A stretch of 51,009 nucleotides of DNA from Phenylobacterium sp. Its GTDB lineage: Bacteria > Pseudomonadota > Alphaproteobacteria > Caulobacterales > Caulobacteraceae. Location: assembly GCF_030645195.1 (NCBI RefSeq), contig NZ_JAUSLW010000007.1, forward strand, positions 1-51,009, given 5' to 3'. This document shows positions 42,029 through 50,936 of this stretch, piece after piece (position 1 is the stretch's first letter; every line of letters begins with the position of its first letter). The position numbers and the translations under genes are program-made. The notes beneath the pieces are model-generated. The model worked only from the letters and a program-made list of their open reading frames with translations. It had not been told where the DNA came from and ran no database searches.

Positions 42029-43489
42029 TCAGGCCACCTCAAGGGCGCTGGCGGCGATCAGCAGAGCGTCGATGCGGCAGCGCAGGCCGTCGGTCTCGTA
42101 GGTCAGCTGCGCGGCCGCGCCGAGGTCGGCGGAGAGACCCTGGAGCAGCAGGCGGGAGCCGAACCCCTTGCGGGTCGGCGGCGTCACCGGAGGGCCGCCC
42201 CGCTCGCGCCAGTCCAGCACCAGGCAGGAGTCGCCGCCCCGCGCGGCCAGGGTCCAGGTCAGCGAGACCCGGCCGGCCTCGGTGGAGAGCGCGCCATACT
42301 TGGCGGCGTTGGTGGCCAGTTCATGCAGGGCCATGGCCAGGGCGACGGCCGCCCTCGGCGCGATGCGCAGGGCCGGGCCCTGGATGTCGAAGCGGGCGCC
42401 GGTCTCCGGCTCGAAGGGGCCCACGGCCTGGGCGACGATGTCGCGCAGGTCGGCCGCCTCCCAGTTCTCGCGGGTCAGGATGTCGTGGGCGCCGGAGAGG
42501 GCGATCAGGCGGGCGGTGAGCAGGCCGCGGGCCTCCCCGGGACTCTGACCGGGGCGCAGGGTCTGGCGAGCGATGGATTGGACGGTGGCCAGAGTGTTCT
42601 TCACCCGGTGGTTCAGCTCGTTGATCAGGAACTGCCGGCGCTCGGCGGCGCGGGCGCGCTCGGTGATGTCCTGGATGGCGCCGACATAGCGCACGGCGCG
42701 CGGGCCCTCAGGGGTGTCCTCGAACAGGGCCTCGCCATGGGCCAGCAACCAGCGCTCCGCCCCGTCGGGCCGCACGATGCGGCAGTCGTAGGAGACCTTT
42801 TCGCGCAGATCCGGATCGGTGGCGCGCCGCGCCATGGCCTCGGTGATGGTCTGGTCCTCCGGGTGGACGAGGTCGCGGACCATCTCGAAGCTCACCGGCT
42901 GGTCCATCGGAAAGCCGAAGATGGCCTTGGCCTGGTCGGAATAGATCACGGCGCCGGTGGCCAGGTCCCAGTCCCAGACGCCCAGGCCCGCGGCCTCGGT
43001 GGCCAGGCTGAGGCGGCGTTCGCTGAGCCTCAGGGCCTCGTCGGCCAGGCGGTGGTGGGTCAGGTCCTGGGCGATCCAGACGGCGCCGTCGATCTGGCCC
43101 GGGCCGATCTGGCGGGGGCTCACCGTGACCTGGAGATCGCGAACCTGGCCCTCACGGTCGCCGGCGGTGAGATCGCGCTGATGGACGCCGGTGGCCGCCA
43201 GGGCCAGCAGCTCGGCGGCGATCGGGCGCAGGGACGGGACCAGCACATCGAGAAAGGGATGGCCGTGGGCCGTCGCCTCGTCCTCCGCCAGCCAGGGGCG
43301 GAAATTGGCGCTGACGAAGACGCACACACCTTGCCGGTCGATCACCGCGATCTGCAGGGGCATGGCCCGGAGCAGGGCGAATAACGGCGCCCGCTCCATC
43401 AGGGGCTTGGCCGCCAGGGCCGCCTCCAGGGCCCGCACGCGGGCCTGCAGGGCCGCATTGGAGGCGCGGAGCTCGTCCAGTTCCGACAT
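42029..43489 (-). CDS. PAS-domain HWE-type sensor histidine kinase
   Basis: A 486-residue soluble sensor kinase starting at the ATG at 43489 (a GTG two codons upstream is possible). A short coiled-coil lead-in precedes two PAS domains. The first starts near APLFALLRAMPLQIAVIDRQG. The second has LATEAAGLGVWDWDLATGAV and ends with the PAC motif VGAIQDITERARA. The H-box is LINELNHRVKNTLATVQSIA, the N-box is HELATNAAKYGALS, and WRERGGPPVT is the WxE motif that names the HWE family. No response regulator is encoded beside it. Confidence 0.92.
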   Translation of the reverse strand: MSELDELRASNAALQARVRALEAALAAKPLMERAPLFALLRAMPLQIAVIDRQGVCVFVSANFRPWLAEDEATAHGHPFLDVLVPSLRPIAAELLALAATGVHQRDLTAGDREGQVRDLQVTVSPRQIGPGQIDGAVWIAQDLTHHRLADEALRLSERRLSLATEAAGLGVWDWDLATGAVIYSDQAKAIFGFPMDQPVSFEMVRDLVHPEDQTITEAMARRATDPDLREKVSYDCRIVRPDGAERWLLAHGEALFEDTPEGPRAVRYVGAIQDITERARAAERRQFLINELNHRVKNTLATVQSIARQTLRPGQSPGEARGLLTARLIALSGAHDILTRENWEAADLRDIVAQAVGPFEPETGARFDIQGPALRIAPRAAVALAMALHELATNAAKYGALSTEAGRVSLTWTLAARGGDSCLVLDWRERGGPPVTPPTRKGFGSRLLLQGLSADLGAAAQLTYETDGLRCRIDALLIAASALEVA

Positions 43490-43567
43490 GACCACAGCCC
43501 CAAGGCGACGACGGCCACAGCCTAAGGTGGATTGGGCCAGGCTGTGAAGGCGTAACCTGACGTTGGG

Positions 43568-45448
43568 TTAGGCGTCGGCCTTCAAGGACTCATAGGCTTC
43601 CACGGCCTCGATCCATTCCTGCTCGGCGGCGTCGAGGGTGGCCTGGGCCTTGGCCCGGTCGGCGCCCAGGCGGGCGGCCCTGGCGGGATCCTTGGTGAAG
43701 ATGGTGGGGTCGGTCAGCGCCTTGTCGATCTCGGCCACCGCGGCGGTGGCGCGGGCGAGCGCCGCCTCGGCCTGCTCGGCGCGGCGGCGCGCGGTGCCGG
43801 TGGGGACCTTGGCCTTGGGGGCGGGCTTGGGCGGCGGCGGCGGGGCGGCGGCCTGGGGAACCTGGGAGGGACCCTTGGCGGCCTGGCGGGCCCGGTCGAT
43901 CACCAGCTTGGCGTAGTCGTCCATGTCGCCGTTGAAGGGGGCGATGGTGCCGTCGGCGGCCAGCCAGAGGCGGTCGGCCACCAGCTCCAACAGCGAACGG
44001 TCGTGGGTGAACAGGATGACGGCGCCGGCATATTCGTTGAGCGCGTCCAGCAGGGCGCGGCGGCTGTCGATGTCCAGGTGGTTGGTGGGTTCGTCGAGGA
44101 TCAGGAGGTGGGGCGCTTCCATGGCCACCATGTTCAGCAGCAGGCGCGCGCGCTCGCCCCCGGACAGGTTGGCGACCGTGGTCTCCACCTTCTGCACCCC
44201 CATGCCGAACTGGGCCAGGCGCGAGCGGCGGGCCGCGTCGCTGGCCTCGGGCATGGCACGGCGGATGATCTCCAGCGGGGTGTCGGAGGGATCCAGGGCT
44301 TCGATCTGGTGCTGGTGGAACCAGCCCACCTTCAGGCGGCGGTCGCGGCGCAGGTCGCCGTGCTGCACGGTCAGGGCGCCGGCCACCAGCTTGGCGAAGG
44401 TGGACTTGCCGGCGCCGTTGACGCCCAGCAGGCCGATGCGGTCGTCCAGGTCCAGCCGCAGGTCGAGGTTGCGCAGGATCGGCGAGCCGTCATAGCCCAC
44501 CGAGGCGCCCTCCAGGCGGATCAGGGGCGGGGCCACCGGCCGCTCGGGGGAGGGCAGGATGAAGGGGGCGGTGCGTTCGGCCGCGACGATGGAGACCGGC
44601 GGCAGCTTGGCCAGCTGCTTGAGGCGCGACTGGGCCTGGGTCGCCTTCGACGCGGTGGCGCGGAAGCGGTCGACGAAGGCCTGCAAGTGGGCGCGCTGGG
44701 CGTCGATCTTGGACTTGTTGGATTCCAGCAGGCGCGCGCGCTCGGCGCGTTGGGTTTCGAAGTTGTCGTAGTTGCCCGGATAGAGGTCGAGCTTGCCCGA
44801 GTGCAGGTGGAGGATGTGGTCCACCGAGTTGTTCAGGATCTCGCGGTCGTGGCTGATGATGATGGCGCTGTTGGGATACTTCTTCAGGCGCGCCTCAAGC
44901 CAGAGCGCCCCTTCCAGGTCGAGATAGTTGGTGGGTTCGTCCAGCAGCAGCAGGTCGGGCTCGGCGAACAGGGCCGCGGCAAGCGCCACGCGCATCCGCC
45001 AGCCGCCGGAGAACTCCGCCATGGGGCGGGCCAGGTCGGCGTGGGAGAAGCCGAGGCCGGAGAGGATTTCCGCCGCCCGGCTGGGGGCGCGGTCGGCGCC
45101 GATGTCGCTGAGCCGGGCGTAGATCTCGCCCAGGTGCTCGGGCTCGGCGGTGTCCAGCGAGGCCGTCAGCGTCTCGCGCTCGACGTCGGCGGCCAGCACG
45201 GTGTCCAGCAGGGTCACCGGCGTGGCCGGATGTTCCTGATCCACCGAGGCGATGCGGGCGGCCTTGGGATAGCCGATCTCGCCCGAGCCTTGGTGGAGCT
45301 GGCCCAGGATCAGCTTGAACAGGGTCGACTTGCCGACGCCGTTGCGGCCCACCAGGCCCACCTTGGAGCCCACGGGCAGGCTGATGGTGGCCTCGTCGAA
45401 GAAACGACGGCCCCAGGAGTCGAAGACGAGTTCATGGATCTGCAGCAT
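43568..45448 (-). CDS. ABC-F family ATPase
   Basis: A 626-residue duplicated ABC protein without membrane segments; ABC-F members act on ribosomes. The first ATPase domain has VGLVGRNGVGKSTLFKL and LLLLDEPTNYLDLEGALWLE. The second has IGLLGVNGAGKSTFAKL, LSGGERARLLLNMVAMEAPHLLILDEPTNHLD and a linker between. The last 90 residues form a basic coiled-coil (RRRAEQAEAALARATAAVAEIDKAL). It resembles YheS/ABCF3-type proteins more than EttA. The specific function is unknown. Confidence 0.93.
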   Translation of the reverse strand: MLQIHELVFDSWGRRFFDEATISLPVGSKVGLVGRNGVGKSTLFKLILGQLHQGSGEIGYPKAARIASVDQEHPATPVTLLDTVLAADVERETLTASLDTAEPEHLGEIYARLSDIGADRAPSRAAEILSGLGFSHADLARPMAEFSGGWRMRVALAAALFAEPDLLLLDEPTNYLDLEGALWLEARLKKYPNSAIIISHDREILNNSVDHILHLHSGKLDLYPGNYDNFETQRAERARLLESNKSKIDAQRAHLQAFVDRFRATASKATQAQSRLKQLAKLPPVSIVAAERTAPFILPSPERPVAPPLIRLEGASVGYDGSPILRNLDLRLDLDDRIGLLGVNGAGKSTFAKLVAGALTVQHGDLRRDRRLKVGWFHQHQIEALDPSDTPLEIIRRAMPEASDAARRSRLAQFGMGVQKVETTVANLSGGERARLLLNMVAMEAPHLLILDEPTNHLDIDSRRALLDALNEYAGAVILFTHDRSLLELVADRLWLAADGTIAPFNGDMDDYAKLVIDRARQAAKGPSQVPQAAAPPPPPKPAPKAKVPTGTARRRAEQAEAALARATAAVAEIDKALTDPTIFTKDPARAARLGADRAKAQATLDAAEQEWIEAVEAYESLKADA

Positions 45449-45501
45449 GGGATCGGACTTACAAAACAGGTTGAGTGAACGGCCGGCCCGGTGGCCGTCG
45501 C

Positions 45502-45550
45502 TGGAGCCTTTTCGTTTCAGACAAGTCTGAAACGATCAAAAAAGGCTCCA
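45502..45550. repeat. Two-part palindrome upstream of ndk
   Basis: TGGAGCCTTTT at 45502-45512 pairs with AAAAGGCTCCA at 45540-45550. An internal stem, CGTTTCAGAC with GTCTGAAACG, lies inside it. It sits in the 352-base gap between the ABC-F gene and ndk. The gap otherwise holds the dispersed repeat (45574-45612) and an ndk promoter; no ORF is credible in it. Confidence 0.75.
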
Positions 45551-45573
45551 ATCTTTTGCGTTGGAGCGTGACG

Positions 45574-45612
45574 GGCGCCTGAACCGGTATCCACTTCAGG
45601 CTGTCACGCTCC
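45574..45612 (+). repeat. Dispersed intergenic repeat copy 2
   Basis: Same 21-base core as the element at 4752-4772 (GGCGCCTGAACCGGTATCCA plus one C), again followed by GTCACGCTC, here after a TTCAGGCT spacer. Both lie in non-coding DNA near a gene end. Confidence 0.7.
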
Positions 45613-45715
45613 GGCACGTCTTCGCTTGCGGCGTTGACTAGGGTCGCATCAACCGTCTCTCCGATGACGGGCGCTCCATATCAGAGGTCGGGGCCCGCGT
45701 CGCGCGCAACCTGCC

Positions 45716-45744
45716 TTGGCGCTGTCACCTGGTGCGGCTATAAG
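45716..45744 (+). promoter_or_regulatory. Candidate sigma-70-type promoter of ndk
   Basis: TTGGCG at 45716-45721 and TATAAG at 45739-45744 are separated by 17 bases, a near-consensus housekeeping promoter, about 56 bases upstream of the ndk ATG. Confidence 0.6.
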
Positions 45745-45800
45745 CCCGCACCCTTCGGCGCGGACGGCCGCGCCTCAGATACAAAGAACAAGCCAAGACC

Positions 45801-46220
45801 ATGACTGAACGCACCTTCTCGATCATCAAGCCGGACGCCACCAAGCGGAACCTGACCGGCAAGATCAACGCGGTGATCGAAGACGCGGGCCTGCGCATCG
45901 TCGCCCAGCGCCGGATCAAGATGACGCAAGCCCAAGCCAAGAAGTTCTACGAAGTGCACGCTGAGCGTCCCTTCTACGGCGAACTGGTGGAGACCATGAC
46001 CTCGGCCCCCGTGGTCGTGCAGGTCCTGGAAGGCGACAACGCCATGGCCCGCTATCGCGAAGTGATGGGCGCCACCAACCCCGAGCAGGCCGCCCCCGGC
46101 ACCATCCGCAAGCTGTTCGCCCTGAACGTCGGCGAGAACTCGGTGCACGGTTCGGACAGCGTCGAGAACGCCAAGATCGAGATCGCCCAGTTCTTCAAGG
46201 ACGAAGACATCGTCGGCTAA
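45801..46220 (+). CDS. ndk: Nucleoside diphosphate kinase
   Basis: Transfers the gamma-phosphate from ATP to nucleoside diphosphates through a phospho-histidine. The 139-residue protein has the normal length and the active site [17 protein letters not shown] with His116. It starts with [16 protein letters not shown] and has a near-consensus promoter upstream and an intrinsic terminator downstream. Confidence 0.98.
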   Translation: MTERTFSIIKPDATKRNLTGKINAVIEDAGLRIVAQRRIKMTQAQAKKFYEVHAERPFYGELVETMTSAPVVVQVLEGDNAMARYREVMGATNPEQAAPGTIRKLFALNVGENSVHGSDSVENAKIEIAQFFKDEDIVG

Positions 46221-46265
46221 GCGATCGGCCGGCGTCTAGTCGACGCCGCGTCACCGTTTCCAAGG

Positions 46266-46310
46266 AGCCCTCCATGCGCTAGCTCAGGCTGGTCGCAGGG
46301 AGGGCTTTTT
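46266..46310 (+). terminator. Intrinsic terminator of ndk overlapping next RBS
   Basis: AGCCCTCC at 46266-46273 pairs with GGAGGGCT at 46299-46306 and is followed by a T-run to 46310. The 3' arm contains GGGAGGG, seven bases before the GTG start of the acyl-CoA dehydrogenase gene, so the same bases could serve as its ribosome binding site. Confidence 0.75.
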
Positions 46311-46311
46311 C

Positions 46312-47475
46312 GTGGGCGCAGCAGCGGGTGAGACCTTCCCCGAGATTCGCGAGGCGGTGGGCCGGCTCTGCGCCCAGTTTCCGGGAGAGTACTGGCGCGC
46401 CCTGGACCGCGACCGCATCTATCCCAAAGAGTTCGTGACCGCCCTGACGGAGGCGGGCTTCCTGTCGGTGCTGATCCCGGAAGCCTATGGCGGCTCGGGC
46501 CTGGGTCTCGGCGCCGCCACGGCGGTGCTGGAGGAGATCCACCGCTCGGGCTGCAACGGCGGCGCCTGCCACGCCCAGATGTACACCATGGGCGCCCTGC
46601 TCAAGCACGGCAGCGAGGCTCAGAAGCAGGCTTACCTGCCGAAGGTCGCCTCCGGGGAACTGCGGCTGCAGGCCTTCGGGGTGACCGAGCCCACCGCCGG
46701 CACCGACACCACCCGCATCTCCACCTTCGCGAGGCGCGAGGGCGATAAGTACATCGTCAACGGCCAGAAGCTGTGGATCAGCCGCGCCGAGCACTCAGAC
46801 CTGATGATCCTGCTCTGCCGCACCACCGCGCGGGAGGACGCCGCCAAGCCGAGCGCCGGGATGAGCGTCCTGCTGGTGGACATGCGCGAGGCCGTGGGTC
46901 GCGGCCTGACCATCAAACCGGTCAGGACCATGCTGAACCACGCCACCACAGAACTGTTCTTCGACGACATGGAAGTGCCCGTCGCCAACCTGATCGGCGA
47001 GGAAGGCAAGGGCTTCGGCTACATCCTGGACGGCATGAACGCCGAACGGATCCTGATCGCGGCGGAGTGCATCGGCGACGCCAAGTTCTTCATCGACCGG
47101 GCCAGCGCCTATGCCCGCGACCGGGAGGTGTTCGGCCGGCCCATCGGCCAGAACCAGGGGGTGCAGTTCCCCATCGCCCGCGCCCACGTCCAGATGACCG
47201 CGGCCTCGCTGATGGTGGACAAGGCCGCGACGATGTTCGACGCTGGCGAGCCCTGCGGGACCGAGGCCAACATGGCCAAGCTTGTTGCTTCCGAAGCCTC
47301 CTGGTTCGCCGCCGACACCTGCCTGCAGACCCACGGCGGCTTTGGTTTCGCCGAGGAGTACGACATCGAGCGCAAGTTCCGGGAGACGCGGCTCTACCAG
47401 GTGGCCCCGATCTCCACCAACCTGATCCTGAGCCACGTAGGCACCCACGTGCTCGGCATGCCGAAGTCCTTCTGA
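46312..47475 (+). CDS. Acyl-CoA dehydrogenase
   Basis: FAD-dependent dehydrogenase oxidising an acyl-CoA at the alpha-beta position. The 387-residue protein has GFLSVLIPEAYGGSGLGLG, FGVTEPTAGTDTTRI, NGQKLWISRAEHSDL for FAD contact, and the C-terminal QTHGGFGFAEEYDIERKFRETR that binds the cofactor of the neighbouring subunit. The start is GTG with GGGAGGG ahead of it, placed inside the ndk terminator. Substrate chain length cannot be read. First of a three-gene operon. Confidence 0.92.
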   Translation: MGAAAGETFPEIREAVGRLCAQFPGEYWRALDRDRIYPKEFVTALTEAGFLSVLIPEAYGGSGLGLGAATAVLEEIHRSGCNGGACHAQMYTMGALLKHGSEAQKQAYLPKVASGELRLQAFGVTEPTAGTDTTRISTFARREGDKYIVNGQKLWISRAEHSDLMILLCRTTAREDAAKPSAGMSVLLVDMREAVGRGLTIKPVRTMLNHATTELFFDDMEVPVANLIGEEGKGFGYILDGMNAERILIAAECIGDAKFFIDRASAYARDREVFGRPIGQNQGVQFPIARAHVQMTAASLMVDKAATMFDAGEPCGTEANMAKLVASEASWFAADTCLQTHGGFGFAEEYDIERKFRETRLYQVAPISTNLILSHVGTHVLGMPKSF

Positions 47476-48698
47476 TGTACGATTTGCTCAAAGGCCTGAG
47501 GGTGGTGGAGGGCTCGGCCTTCGTGGCGGGGCCGACCTGCGGGCTCTACCTGGCGCAGATGGGCGCCGAGGTGATCCGGTTCGACAATATCGGCGGTGGG
47601 CCCGACTTCCGGCGCTGGCCGCTCTCGCAGGGCGGCGACAGCCTCTACTGGGAGGGGTTGAACAAGGGCAAGAAGTCGGTCGCCCTGGACCTCGCCCGGC
47701 CCGAGGGGCGTGAGCTGGCGCAGCGGCTGGCGGCCGCGCCCGGCGAGGACGGCGGCCTGTTCGTGACCAACTTCCCGGTGGACGGATTCCTCTCCTACGA
47801 GAAGCTCAGCGCCCTGCGGCCCGACCTGATCTGCGTGCGCGTGATGGGCTGGGCCGACGGCTCCCAGGGCATGGACTACACGATCAACTCGGCGCTGGGC
47901 CTGCCGCTGATGACCGGGCCGGTGGGGGACGACCGCCCCGTGAACCACGTCCTGGCGGCCTGGGACCTGCTGACCGGGGCCTATTGCGCCTTCTCCCTGG
48001 TCTCGGCCCTGCTGGCCCGGATGAAGGGGCGTGGGGGCCGGGAGATTCGCGCGCCGCTGTCCGACATCGGGGCGGCGACCATGGCCAATCTGGGCTTCAC
48101 CGCCGAGACCCTGCTGGCCGGCCACCAGCGGCCGCGGATGGGCAACGACATCTACGGCGCCTTCGGCCGCGACTTCACCACCAAGGACGGCGAGAAGCTC
48201 ATGCTGCTGGCCATCACGCCCAAGCAGTGGAGCAAGGCGCTGGAGACCCTGGGGATCGTCGCCGAGGTAGGGGTCGTGGAGGCCGAGCTCGGCGTTTCGT
48301 TCGCCACGGACGAGGGCCTGAGGTTCACCCACCGGGCCCGGCTCTATCCGCTGTTCGAGCGGGCCTTCGCCGCCAGGACCGCCGCCGAGCTGACCCCGGC
48401 CTTCGACGCCGGCGGGGTGACCTGGGGCGCCTATCAGACCCTGGAGGCGGCGCTGGAGGATCCCCGGCTGTTCAAGGCCAATCCGATGTTCCAGGACATC
48501 CGCCATCCCAGCGGCCTGAGCTATCTCGCGCCCGGCGCCATGGCGACCATCCCGCAGGACGCGCGCGGCGACGTGCGCCCCGCCCCGAAACTTGGCCAAC
48601 ACACCGACGAGGTGCTGTCGCAGCTGCTGAAGATGTCGGGAACCGAGATCGCCAAGCTGCACGACGCCAGGATCGTCGCCGGACCGGAGGGTAAATGA
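47475..48698 (+). CDS. CoA-transferase, mesaconyl-CoA C1-C4 (Mct)-like
   Basis: A 407-residue class III CoA-transferase of the CaiB/FRC fold. The N-terminus KGLRVVEGSAFVAGP, the segment VIRFDNIGGGPDFRRWPL, NKGKKSVALDLARPEGREL and DYTINSALGLPLMTGP closely resemble 2-methylfumaryl-CoA isomerase (mesaconyl-CoA C1-C4 CoA transferase), as I recall it from Chloroflexus. The likely catalytic Asp is in APLSDIGAATMANLG. Most CaiB relatives move CoA between molecules, but Mct moves it within one. The ATG shares one base with the preceding stop (TGATG). The exact substrate is inferred only. Confidence 0.82.
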   Translation: MYDLLKGLRVVEGSAFVAGPTCGLYLAQMGAEVIRFDNIGGGPDFRRWPLSQGGDSLYWEGLNKGKKSVALDLARPEGRELAQRLAAAPGEDGGLFVTNFPVDGFLSYEKLSALRPDLICVRVMGWADGSQGMDYTINSALGLPLMTGPVGDDRPVNHVLAAWDLLTGAYCAFSLVSALLARMKGRGGREIRAPLSDIGAATMANLGFTAETLLAGHQRPRMGNDIYGAFGRDFTTKDGEKLMLLAITPKQWSKALETLGIVAEVGVVEAELGVSFATDEGLRFTHRARLYPLFERAFAARTAAELTPAFDAGGVTWGAYQTLEAALEDPRLFKANPMFQDIRHPSGLSYLAPGAMATIPQDARGDVRPAPKLGQHTDEVLSQLLKMSGTEIAKLHDARIVAGPEGK

Positions 48699-49474
48699 AC
48701 CAGACCATCGCCGTCGAGGAGACGGGTCCCGGGCTGCTGGTGGTGACGCTGTCGCGTCCCGAGGCGGCCAATTCGCTCAACACCGCCATGGGCCGCGAGC
48801 TGCTGGCCCTGTGGATGCGGATCGCCGACGACGAGCAGGTCCGCGCCGTGGTCCTGACCGGGGCCGGGCGGTTCTTCTGCGCCGGGGCGGACCTGAAGGA
48901 GCGCGACGGCATGACCGACGCGGCCTGGGGCGAGCAGCACCGCCTGTTCGAGGACATGATCCGCGCCCAGCTCGCCTGTCCCTTCCCGCTGATCGCGGCG
49001 ATCAACGGGGCGGCCATGGGCGGCGGGGCGGAGATGGCGCTGGCCTGCGACTTCGCCTGGGCCTCGGAGACCGCGCGGATCGGCCTGCCCGAGGCCGGGC
49101 TGGGGATTATCCCGGGCCTGGGGGGCACCCAGCTGCTGACCCGGGCGGTGGGGGAGCGGCGGGCCGCCGAGATGCTGATGTCCGGCGCGCCGGTGGACGC
49201 CGCCGAGGCCCTGTCGGTGGGGATCGTCAACCGGGTCTGCCCGGCCGAGACCCTGCTGCCCCAGGTGCTGGAGCGCGCGGCCCTGATCGCGGCCAAGGCG
49301 CCGTTGTCGGTGCGGGCGCTCAAGCGCGTCGTGCGCGGCGGGGCGGTCCTGCCCCTGGACCGGGCCATGGCCCTGGAGCTGGACGCCTACAACCACCTCT
49401 TCACCACGCAGGACCGGCGCGAGGGCGTCGCGGCCTTCAATCAGAAACGGTCGCCGGACTTCAAGGGGCGGTAG
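48695..49474 (+). CDS. Enoyl-CoA hydratase/isomerase family protein
   Basis: A 259-residue crotonase-fold protein. The oxyanion-hole segments are GRFFCAGADLKE and AAINGAAMGGGAEMALACDF, the second including a Glu, and LPEAGLGIIPGLGGTQLLTRAVG carries the second catalytic Glu. Probable function is addition of water to an enoyl-CoA made by the first gene. The start overlaps the CoA-transferase stop by four bases. Confidence 0.92.
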   Translation: MNQTIAVEETGPGLLVVTLSRPEAANSLNTAMGRELLALWMRIADDEQVRAVVLTGAGRFFCAGADLKERDGMTDAAWGEQHRLFEDMIRAQLACPFPLIAAINGAAMGGGAEMALACDFAWASETARIGLPEAGLGIIPGLGGTQLLTRAVGERRAAEMLMSGAPVDAAEALSVGIVNRVCPAETLLPQVLERAALIAAKAPLSVRALKRVVRGGAVLPLDRAMALELDAYNHLFTTQDRREGVAAFNQKRSPDFKGR

Positions 49475-49534
49475 GGGGCGACGGCGGCGCCATGATGGAC
49501 GACCTGGCCTCGATCGGCCGGCCGGTCCCGGAAT

Positions 49535-49750
49535 TCATGACCGCGACGGCGGCCGGGTGATCTGGCTGTCGCGCAGATAGGGGGAGTGCAGGCGCTCATA
49601 GGGCGGGGCGCCGGACTGGCCGATCAGCATGCTCAGCAGCTCGCCGCCGTGCACGCCCGCGGGCGGCGGACCGTCCCTCAGGGCGCGCCAGAGGCCAAGG
49701 GCCTCCCGGTCGATCCGTTCGTCACGCGTCATCTCAAGCCTCAATTCCAC
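49535..49750 (-). CDS. Small hypothetical protein
   Basis: A 71-residue frame (or 65 residues from the ATG at 49732) of the form MTRDERIDREALGLWRALRDG, then GGELLSMLIGQSG and a basic end. The charged helix pattern and lack of repeat content suggest a real small gene, but no family or strong ribosome binding site is seen. It stands alone between the enoyl-CoA hydratase and purM genes. Confidence 0.5.
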   Translation of the reverse strand: MELRLEMTRDERIDREALGLWRALRDGPPPAGVHGGELLSMLIGQSGAPPYERLHSPYLRDSQITRPPSRS

Positions 49751-49839
49751 ATTGTGAGCTACGCGTGGGGCCGAGGGCAGGTTCCGCCAAATTTCTTTAT
49801 TTTCCGTAGCTTGGCAGGAGTTGGGCGCGCCTGTGGCGC

Positions 49840-50865
49840 TCAGGTCGCGGCCAGTTCGCCGCAGATGAAGGCGTCCTCGTCGGCCGCCAGCAGGCCTTCC
49901 AGCACCTCCGGGGCGTCCTGCGGGGCGACGATGAGGATCAGCCCGACCCCACAGTTGAAGGTGCGGCGCAGTTCGTGGTCGGAGACCCCGCCCACCTGCT
50001 GCATCCAGGCGAAGACCGGGGGCAGGGGCCAGGCGTTCCAGTCGAACCTGGCCTCCAGCCCCTCGGCGATGGCCCGCGGCGGGTTCTCGATCAGACCGCC
50101 GCCGGTGATGTGGGCGCAGCCCTTGATGCGGCCGGCCTTGATCTGGGGCAGGACGCTCTTGATGTAGATGCGGGTGGGCGCCATCAGCGCCTTCGCCAGG
50201 CTCAGGTTCTCGTCGAAGGGCGCGGTGTCGGTCCAGGCCAGACCCGAGCGCTCGACGATGCGGCGCACCAGGGAATAGCCGTTGGAGTGCGGGCCGCTGG
50301 AAGCCAGGCCGATGATCAGGTCGCCGGCCTGCTGGTCGCCCATGCGGGGCAGGACCGCGCCGCGCTCCACCGCGCCGACGGAGAAGCCGGCCAGGTCATA
50401 GTCGCCCTCGCTGTACATGCCGGGCATCTCGGCGGTCTCGCCCCCCACCAGGGCCGCGCCGGCCTGGAGGCAGCCCTCGGCGATGCCGCCCACCACGCGG
50501 GCGGCATCCTCGACATTGAGCTTGCCGGTGGCGAAATAGTCCAGGAACAGCAGGGGCTCGGCGCCCTGGGCCAGCAGGTCGTTGACGCACATGGCCACCA
50601 GGTCGATGCCGACCGTATCGTGCATGCCGGTCTCGATGGCCACCTTCAGCTTGGTGCCGACGCCGTCGGTGGTGGAGACCAGCAGGGGATCGGCGTAGCC
50701 GGCCGCCTTCAGGTCGAAGAGGGCGCCGAAGCCGCCGAGGGCGGCGTCCGCCCCGGGCCTGCGGGTGGCCTTGGCCAGGGGCTTGATCTTCTCGATCAGG
50801 GCGTTGCCCGCGTCGATATCCACGCCGGCTTGAGCATAGGTGAGGCCGTTCGGACGGTCGGTCAT
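49840..50865 (-). CDS. purM: Phosphoribosylformylglycinamidine cyclo-ligase PurM
   Basis: Makes aminoimidazole ribotide from FGAM and ATP in purine synthesis. The 341-residue protein starts with [20 protein letters not shown], has [17 protein letters not shown], the core [22 protein letters not shown] and [15 protein letters not shown], and ends with the AIRS C-domain. Length is normal. Divergent from the rnd gene. Confidence 0.97.
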   Translation of the reverse strand: MTDRPNGLTYAQAGVDIDAGNALIEKIKPLAKATRRPGADAALGGFGALFDLKAAGYADPLLVSTTDGVGTKLKVAIETGMHDTVGIDLVAMCVNDLLAQGAEPLLFLDYFATGKLNVEDAARVVGGIAEGCLQAGAALVGGETAEMPGMYSEGDYDLAGFSVGAVERGAVLPRMGDQQAGDLIIGLASSGPHSNGYSLVRRIVERSGLAWTDTAPFDENLSLAKALMAPTRIYIKSVLPQIKAGRIKGCAHITGGGLIENPPRAIAEGLEARFDWNAWPLPPVFAWMQQVGGVSDHELRRTFNCGVGLILIVAPQDAPEVLEGLLAADEDAFICGELAAT

Positions 50866-50936
50866 GGTGAAATAGGCCTCAAGAAATTCGCCGCCGGGGT
50901 TGCAGACTCGGGCGTGCGCGGGGCTATAGCTAATTG

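Noticed and set aside
49492..49560. Short forward ORF beginning MMDDLASIGRP after the enoyl-CoA hydratase gene
   Set aside because: Only 22 codons, no clear ribosome binding site and no recognisable content.
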